In this document: in pieces, positions 36,448 through 41,419 of the stretch
Numbering within the stretch: position 1 is the stretch's first letter
How the letters are laid out: each line of letters begins with the position of its first letter
From: Microcystis elabens FACHB-917
GTDB taxonomy: Bacteria > Cyanobacteriota > Cyanobacteriia > PCC-6307 > Cyanobiaceae
Length of the DNA stretch: 41,419 nt
Direction of reading: 5' to 3'
Assembly: GCF_014698445.1 (NCBI RefSeq)
Contig: NZ_JACJSZ010000029.1
Coordinates: 1-41,419 of the forward strand
Position numbers and translations under genes: made by a program
The notes under the pieces: generated by a model
What the model saw: only the letters and a program-made list of their open reading frames with translations
Told to the model about the DNA's origin: nothing
Database searches by the model: none

Positions 36448-36515
36448 CTATCAGGAAAGAAGTCCGCTCGGGGTGCCGTGCTTGGCACCTCGCAAATACT
36501 ACTCCAAGTCGTAGG

Positions 36516-37631
36516 TTATGGGCTTCGGCTTCGTGAAAATACGGTCATCGAGCTCATGATCTTGTGCAGAGGATTGAGCGGCCGGCCCCCGGGCGGGCGA
36601 GGATGATTCACTTGCGCGATCTGTGGCTGAGACCAATCGCGTGGGGCTCTGGCCCAGCGGCGTGGATGACGTAGGCGAGCCTGCTCAGAGGTCTGCTGAT
36701 GGATCGAGCAGATCGCATCAGCCTCATCGTAGTGACGCTGGTTCGGCGTCACGTACTTGATGCCGCTGTGGCGGTGCTCAGCGCTGTACCACTCCACAAA
36801 GCCATCCACCCAGGCTCGCACTGCGAGAAGATCCCGGAAGCGCCTGTGTGGATAGCTCTGGTGATATTTCAACGTGCGGAATAACGACTCCGCATAGGCA
36901 TTGTCATTGCTCACGCCCGGCCGCGAGAATGACATCTCGATCCCCAGTTCAGCCAGCTTGGCGGCCAAGGTGTAGGAGCGCATCGGTGCTCCGTTATCGG
37001 CGTGCAGGATCGTGGACGACCCCGAGTTGATCCCTTCATCTCAGCAGACGCGAACAAAGAAATGCTTGGCCAGCTCGCCGCACCCCAGTTCATGCACCTC
37101 GACGCCAAGGATACGCCGGCTCCACACATCTAACACCATATAAAGGTAGTAGAATTGCCCCTTCGCCGGCCCGAGCAACAGGGTGATATCACAGGCCAGT
37201 ACTTGATGGATGCCCGTCGCCTCCAGCACGGGTGGCTCTCTTGGCTCCCGCGGCGGGCGGCTCCTGCCACGATGATGCAGCAGGCCCTACTGGCGCATGA
37301 TGCGGTAAATCGTGGATTCAGATCCCACATAAACTCCCTCCTCGGCAAGGATCGCCACGATCTGGATGGGTGTGAGATCGGCAAAACGTGGATCATTGAC
37401 AGTGGACAGCACCTGTTGGCGCTCTTCCTCGCTGAAACGATGCATGACATGCCTGGTTGCCCCCTTGCGTTGATCCCGGCTGAATCCCTGGGCTCGAATC
37501 ATCAAGCCCCATCGCCGCAGCGTGCGTGCAGCCAAGCCGAATAGATCAGCAATGGCCTTGGCCGAAACGCCACGACTGATGCCTTCCTCCAGCAGTGCGA
37601 CGATCGCACCGCGATCCTCAGAGGAGATCAA
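36516..37631 (-). pseudogene. IS3 transposase OrfB with two in-frame stops
   Basis: A single minus-strand frame of about 371 codons encodes an N-terminal HTH (GVSAKAIADLFGLAARTLRRW) and an rve-type integrase core: first Asp in LACDITLLLGPAKG, second in HADNGAPMRSYTL, and Glu in YAESLFRTLKYH, followed by WYSAEHRHSGIKYVTPNQRH. It is broken by TAG at 37287-37289 (after YRIMRQ) and TGA at 37041-37043 (after FVRVC); no frameshift is needed. The catalytic triad is retained, so the inactivation is by point mutations only. It begins at a TTG overlapping the orfA stop, the usual IS3 arrangement for coupled or frameshifted translation. Confidence 0.85.
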
Positions 37632-38137
37632 GGCTCCTCGTCCGGCTGAAAGATCTGGGAGAACTTTTTTGAGAGCATCAGAAACGTTGCTGCCTCCGTG
37701 AGTGCTTTTTCTTTCTTCTGCAATTCACGCTCCAGCTGACGATTTCGCCGGATCTGTTCTTGATCCTTTCGTTGCAGTTCCCGCTGATCCGCTATATTCG
37801 GAACGCTGGGGCCATTGGCATCCTCATCGGCCTGGCGCCAACGGGCAACCTGCTTGGGGTACAAACCCCGTTCCCTGCAGAACGAGCCGAGATCCGTTCC
37901 GCGCAGTCCTGCGGCCTGGATCACGGCCGCCAGCTTGTCGGCAGCGCTCCACTGCTCTGGTGGCTTGGGACTCGCAGGCAACAGCTGGCCCTGCTTCTGC
38001 CACTGGCTGCGCCAGTTGTAGATGGTCTGCGCCGTGATCCCCGTGTCCCGGGCGATCCCAGCCACGCTCTCACGGTTCGGAGGGCTCATCCGGAAGCGGA
38101 CGGCTTCCCGCAGAGCGGCGTCATAAGTGGGTTGCAT
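37628..38137 (-). CDS. IS3 transposase OrfA
   Basis: An intact 169-residue OrfA. The helix-turn-helix is SVAGIARDTGITAQTIYNWR, a second HTH-like segment is TDLGSFCRERGLYPKQVARW, and a long charged coiled coil with a leucine-zipper-like pattern (LQRKDQEQIRRNRQLERELQ) closes it. OrfA binds the terminal repeats and regulates or fuses with OrfB by frameshifting. It is longer than classical IS3 OrfA (about 100 residues). The ATG at 38137 lies 36 bp inside the right inverted repeat. Since OrfB is broken, the element is not autonomous. Confidence 0.85.
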   Translation of the reverse strand: MQPTYDAALREAVRFRMSPPNRESVAGIARDTGITAQTIYNWRSQWQKQGQLLPASPKPPEQWSAADKLAAVIQAAGLRGTDLGSFCRERGLYPKQVARWRQADEDANGPSVPNIADQRELQRKDQEQIRRNRQLERELQKKEKALTEAATFLMLSKKFSQIFQPDEEP

Positions 38138-38238
38138 GGTCGTCGGTTGGGCCCCCTGGTGGACGGGTCAGACCGAGTGGACTTCTTTGCTGACAGTGGG
38201 GGGGAACCGTGCCAGGCCGCTCAAGGTAGAAGGCTTTC

Positions 38239-38244
38239 TACTAT
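38239..38244 (+). promoter_or_regulatory. Possible -10 of hom
   Basis: TACTAT lies 25 bp before the hom ATG and partly inside a small hairpin (GTAGAA/TTCTAC). No -35 match is seen at 16-18 bp. Only 42 bp separate it from the IS3 right end, so any further upstream control of hom has been replaced by IS3 sequence. Confidence 0.3.
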
Positions 38245-38268
38245 GTGACGTCTCCTGGACTCCGGCCC

Positions 38269-39573
38269 ATGACCATCGGTGTTGGCCTGCTCGGACTGGG
38301 CACGGTGGGAGCCGGCGTGGCTTCCATCCTCACCAACCCCGAGGGGCGCCACCCGATGGTGGCGGAACTCGCCCTGCGCCGGGTGGCCGTTCGGGATCGG
38401 CAGCGCACCCGGCCCGTGAGCCTCGCCGCAGGGAGGCTGGTCACAGATCCCCTTCTGGTGGTGGATGACCCGACGGTGGAGATCGTGGTGGAGGTGATGG
38501 GGGGTCTGGAGCCAGCCCGGACGCTCATCCTGCGTGCCATCGCCGCCGGCAAGCCCGTGGTGACAGCCAACAAGGCGGTCATTGCCCGCCACGGCGAAGA
38601 GATCGCCGCCGCCGCCGCTGAGCGTGGCGTCTATGTGCTGATCGAAGCGGCCGTGGGTGGGGGAATTCCGATCATCGAGCCGCTCAAGCAGTCCCTCGGG
38701 GGGAACCGCATCCAGCGGGTGAGCGGCATCATCAACGGCACCACCAACTACATCCTCAGTCGCATGGCCGATGAAGGAGCGGCCTACGCCGACGTGCTGG
38801 CGGAGGCCCAGAGGCTGGGCTACGCCGAAGCGGATCCAGCCGCGGATGTGGAAGGCGGCGATGCTACCGACAAGATCGCCATCCTCGCCGGGCTTGCCTA
38901 CGGGGGAACCGTATCCCGTGCGGGAATCGCCACCGAAGGCATCGACCGGCTGGACGCCCGCGATTTGGCCTACGCCGCCCAGCTGGGCTTTGTGGTGAAG
39001 CTGCTGGCGGTGGCAGAACATGTGGGGGACAACGCCGATGGCAGTGCGTCGCTCGACGTGCGGGTGCATCCCACCCTCCTGCCGACGTCCCACCCCCTGG
39101 CTGGGGTCCATGGGGTGAACAACGCCATCCTTGTGGAAGGGGAACCAGTGGGTCGGGTGATGTTCTACGGGCCCGGGGCAGGGGCAGGCCCCACAGCCTC
39201 GGCAGTGGTGGCCGACATCCTCAACATCGCTGGCATCCGCAAGGTCAGTGGGTCCCAGGCGGGCCTTGATCCACTCCTGGCCGCGAACCGCTGGCGCCGC
39301 TGCACCCTTGTGGACGGCTCCCGCACCAGGCATCGCAACTACGTACGCCTGCGCACCCTCGACGAGGCCGGCGTCATCGGCAAGATCGGCACCTGTTTCG
39401 GCGATGCCGGGGTCTCGATCCAGTCGATCGTTCAGTTCCCCGGCCACGAGGGGGGCGCCGAAATCGTGACGATCACCCACGAAGTGCTGGAAGCCCGGTT
39501 CCGCGAAGCCCTCACCACCATCGAGGCCCTGCGGGAGGTTGAGGCGGTGGCCGCCTGCCTGAGGACCCTTTAG
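38269..39573 (+). CDS. hom: Homoserine dehydrogenase
   Basis: A 434-residue NAD(P)H-dependent enzyme converting aspartate semialdehyde to homoserine for threonine and methionine synthesis. The dinucleotide-binding motif GLLGLGTVGAG opens the protein; GKPVVTANKAVIARHG, the substrate site EAAVGGGIPIIEPL, GIINGTTNYILSRM and EADPAADVEGGDATDKIAILA follow. A C-terminal ACT domain (NYVRLRTLDEAGVIGKIGTCFGD and VSIQSIVQFPG, about 350-434) suggests feedback control by an amino acid, usually threonine. The ATG at 38269 is preferred over an in-frame GTG at 38245. It is flanked on both sides by mobile-element debris yet is intact, consistent with an essential gene. Confidence 0.97.
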   Translation: MTIGVGLLGLGTVGAGVASILTNPEGRHPMVAELALRRVAVRDRQRTRPVSLAAGRLVTDPLLVVDDPTVEIVVEVMGGLEPARTLILRAIAAGKPVVTANKAVIARHGEEIAAAAAERGVYVLIEAAVGGGIPIIEPLKQSLGGNRIQRVSGIINGTTNYILSRMADEGAAYADVLAEAQRLGYAEADPAADVEGGDATDKIAILAGLAYGGTVSRAGIATEGIDRLDARDLAYAAQLGFVVKLLAVAEHVGDNADGSASLDVRVHPTLLPTSHPLAGVHGVNNAILVEGEPVGRVMFYGPGAGAGPTASAVVADILNIAGIRKVSGSQAGLDPLLAANRWRRCTLVDGSRTRHRNYVRLRTLDEAGVIGKIGTCFGDAGVSIQSIVQFPGHEGGAEIVTITHEVLEARFREALTTIEALREVEAVAACLRTL

Positions 39574-39603
39574 CCGGTTCTGGATCTACCAGGAAGAGAC
39601 TTT

Positions 39604-39822
39604 CATGTAATGCAAGTGGGTCATCCCGGAGATTCGGCAAGAAAGTCTTTGCAGCTTCTCCATGATCGAGTCCGCAGTGGCGGTGCAGTTGAATGCAGCG
39701 GTGTTCTGATTTCAATCCGCCACGAACTGCTTGATTTTGGCGATCAGCTCCTGGACGTTCGAGAAGCTGCCACGCCGAATCGCTCTTTGGGTGATTCCAA
39801 ACCAGCGCTCATCCTGGCCCAG
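39604..39822 (-). pseudogene. IS630 transposase C-terminal remnant
   Basis: The minus strand reads ERWFGITQRAIRRGSFSNVQ, ELIAKIKQFVAD-stop, then NTAAFNCTATADSIMEKLQR and LSCRISGM. This is the C-terminal quarter of the same transposase type as at 35210-36301, with one residue deleted and a TGA stop. Its end resembles the IS630 right inverted repeat. The other end fuses directly to IS66 sequence near 39818, so the rest of the element is gone. Confidence 0.8.
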
Positions 39823-40658
39823 CAACAGGAGAACGATGATCTCCGCAGCCAGCTCAGTGCCCTCGCCACCGAGCTGGCCAGCTTGCGGGAGCGGATCGGC
39901 CGGAGCTCCGCAATTCCTCCTCGCAGCCAGGCTTCTGCGAATCGGTAGCCTCCCTCCAGCGATGGCCCTGGCCACCGCTGTGCGGAAACCCTTCGGGCTA
40001 CAAGCCTCCGGAGCGTCGCAATCGCAGCGGCCAGCCGGGACACCCCGAATCGGGGCCTGAGCTGCTGCCGATCGAGCGGGTTGATGAGGTGGTGGAGCAC
40101 CACCCCGATGCCTGCCGACACTGCGGCACCCTGCTGCAGGGAGAGGATCCAGCGCCCGTGCGCCATCAGGTGATCGAGATCCCGCCGATCATGCCTCTGG
40201 TGATGGAGCACCGGCTGCACCGGTTGGTCTGCCCCTGCTGTTCCACAAGCACCTGCGCCATGCTGCCGACTGATGTGGAAGCCAGCCGCTACAGTCCCCG
40301 GCCCAGTGCCCTGCTGAGGCTGCTGGGGGTCGAGATCAGTCATGAAGCGATTGCGACGATCCGCGAGCGACTGAGCAGCGCTCTGGCAGAACCGACGGCA
40401 GAAGCGCTGGCCTTTGCCCGTCAGCAGCCGGTGGCCTACGTCGTAGATGAAGTCTTTCGCGAAGCGGTTGGCAACAATCCCACGGGCAAGCGGGGCTGGC
40501 AGTGGGTCATGGTGACGCCGGTGGTGACGGTGTTCAGACAGGGCCTGAGCCGATCGACAGCTGCCGCCATCAAGCTTCTGGGCAGTGCCTTTGGCGGGAT
40601 TGTGGGGAGCGATCGCTTCTCGGCTTACAACCATCTACCCTTGGAGCAGCGGCAGCTG
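39810..40658 (+). pseudogene. IS66 transposase remnant, N-terminal two thirds
   Basis: The N-terminal coiled coil LILAQQQENDDLRSQLSALA, then TELASLRERIGRSS, is followed by a frame change near 39908. The second frame then stays open: KPPERRNRSGQPGHPESGPE, LLPIERVDEVVEHHPDACRH with the zinc-ribbon Cys pairs (CRHCG, CPCC), and the DDE start YVVDEVF, GWQWVMVTPVVTVF and IVGSDRFSAYNHLP. It stops after QRQL at about 40658, where the sequence of the next element begins; the rest of the catalytic domain is lost. The same lineage is represented at 34185-34733. Confidence 0.82.
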
Positions 40659-40790
40659 CCCGGTGTCAACTAGATAGGGCTTGCTGAGGAAGCCAGATCC
40701 GCTGCGGGGCAGTTGATTCCAGCGGCAGTCTCAGGCTAGGATGGATTCTAATCAGCCTTTTTTGGCTTAGAAGAATCGCCAGGCTCGCCA

Positions 40791-41419
40791 ATGTACGTCC
40801 TTCAGCACTCAGGTCAGCTCTCGATTGAAGAGTTCTATTCTCCCTTCGGTGGAAGGCTCGATCCCAATAATCGCTGGGTGCTGCTTCACAAGGTGATCCC
40901 GTGGATGGCACTGGAAAGCCACTATGCACCGCTGTTTAGTGCCAAGACAGGGGCCCCTGCCAAACCCTTCCAGATGGCGTTCGGGGCGGTCTACATCCAA
41001 CGACGCTTGGGCGTAACTGATCGTGAAACGGTGGAGCTGATTACGGAGTCACCATACCTCCAATTCTTTATCGGATTGAGTGGTTACCAGGCTCTGCCGC
41101 CATTTGACCCATCGATGATGGTGCACTTTCGCAAGCGCATTGGCCCTGATCTGATCAAGGTCTGCAATGACATGACCAAGGCCAGCGGAATCGCGATGAT
41201 TCAGGAGCTTCTGGCCACATCTCAGCAGGAGGACGGAACGGCTCCAGAAGAACAGAAGCAGCTGGCGGCCATCGAGGAAGCGCTCGGGGTGAAGCCAGCA
41301 TCACTGGAGCCTGGCAGTAACTGGGGAACCCTGATCCTTGATGCGACCTGTGTGCCCGATGACATCCCCTACCCAGTGGACTTGAGGCTGCTCGATGAAG
41401 CCCGAGAAACGACGGAGAA
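40791..41419 (+). CDS. IS5-type transposase, partial at window edge
   Basis: An open frame from ATG 40791 runs past the right edge with at least 209 residues. It has the N-terminal DUF772 domain of IS5/IS1182-type transposases (PFQMAFGAVYIQRRLGVTDR, ESPYLQFFIGLSGYQALPPF, SMMVHFRKRIG) and the beginning of the DDE domain with the first Asp in LILDATCVPDDI. The acidic spacer TSQQEDGTAPEEQKQL is variable in the family. No stop occurs within the window, so this may be an intact copy, unlike all others here. Its left end lies between about 40659 and 40690, where it interrupts IS66. Confidence 0.8.
   Translation, partial: MYVLQHSGQLSIEEFYSPFGGRLDPNNRWVLLHKVIPWMALESHYAPLFSAKTGAPAKPFQMAFGAVYIQRRLGVTDRETVELITESPYLQFFIGLSGYQALPPFDPSMMVHFRKRIGPDLIKVCNDMTKASGIAMIQELLATSQQEDGTAPEEQKQLAAIEEALGVKPASLEPGSNWGTLILDATCVPDDIPYPVDLRLLDEARETTE

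Larger units (their letters stand above)
36448..38196 (-). mobile_element. IS3-family element with imperfect terminal inverted repeats
   Basis: The two ends, read inward, begin CTATCAGGAAAGAAGTCC (36448 on) and CTGTCAGCAAAGAAGTCC (38196 backward); 21 of 24 positions agree. Between them lie the two overlapping reading frames of an IS3 element, orfA (37628-38137) and orfB (36516-37631). The total length is about 1.75 kb. No flanking target duplication is obvious, which suggests an old insertion or a rearranged flank. The right end lies 72 bp upstream of the hom start codon. Confidence 0.85.

Noticed and set aside
21723-37289. Reassignment of TAG to a sense codon in this organism.
   Set aside because: Several intact core genes (mqo, crtL, the TrmJ-like gene, hom) terminate with TAG at the expected family length, so TAG works as a stop.
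29968-38268. The sufE-hom island as an integrative element with tRNA attachment sites.
   Set aside because: I saw no tRNA gene, integrase or flanking direct repeats; the content is explained by layered IS insertions and one cargo gene.

Overview
The window is chromosomal DNA of a cyanobacterium, most likely an alpha-cyanobacterium of the Synechococcus/Cyanobium group. The phylum rests on petG, cytochrome cM, the magnesium-chelatase subunit ChlI, a plant-type lycopene cyclase, a PAP/fibrillin protein, a CAAD-domain thylakoid protein and a GuaB3-type protein. Very high GC, tight packing and many GTG starts fit Cyanobium-like freshwater or brackish strains; genus is an inference.

Region by region. 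1-130 bp: two Fur/Zur-type operator-like sites serving a gene off the left edge. 132-1671: a urea transporter fused to EF-hands, broken by three frame changes. 2043-6143 (minus): a compact run of a Fur-family regulator, a UPF0104 membrane protein, the nickel-pincer enzyme LarC, an FtsH-like peptidase without its AAA domain, and a conserved unknown. 6261-19481: ordinary housekeeping genes (TPR protein, xthA, PAP/fibrillin, mqo, crtL, gyrA, a homocysteine-biosynthesis-family protein, CAAD protein, guaB3, trxA, LOG protein). 19478-23954: hisH, rsmD, a PEP-CTERM-like secreted protein, a nonsense-mutated HpsJ-family gene, petG, cytM and an SPOUT methyltransferase. 23985-29967: a tightly coupled run of a serine hydrolase, DUF3370 protein, chlI and ruvC, then a cyclo-ligase, a CbiL/NikL-like protein and sufE.

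29968-38250 is an accessory island between sufE and hom (homoserine dehydrogenase). It holds a second PEP-CTERM-like gene with the same C-terminal tag, an IS481 remnant, an IS66 fragment, a solitary type III polyketide synthase with an intact Cys-His-Asn triad, and a nest of elements: an IS66 remnant abutted by the 3' end of a group II intron (domains V and VI plus a maturase tail), whose maturase is split by an IS630 element. An IS3 element with recognisable terminal inverted repeats stops about 70 bp short of hom. After hom, a second graveyard (IS630 tail, IS66 remnant, IS5-type transposase running off the edge) fills the right end.

The most notable items are the type III PKS standing alone among dead transposons, the nested IS66/group II intron/IS630 structure, the two genes sharing an exosortase-type C-terminal tag on unrelated bodies, and the urea transporter-EF-hand fusion. 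Several accessory genes carry in-frame stops (HpsJ, IS630, IS3), while the core genes are intact.
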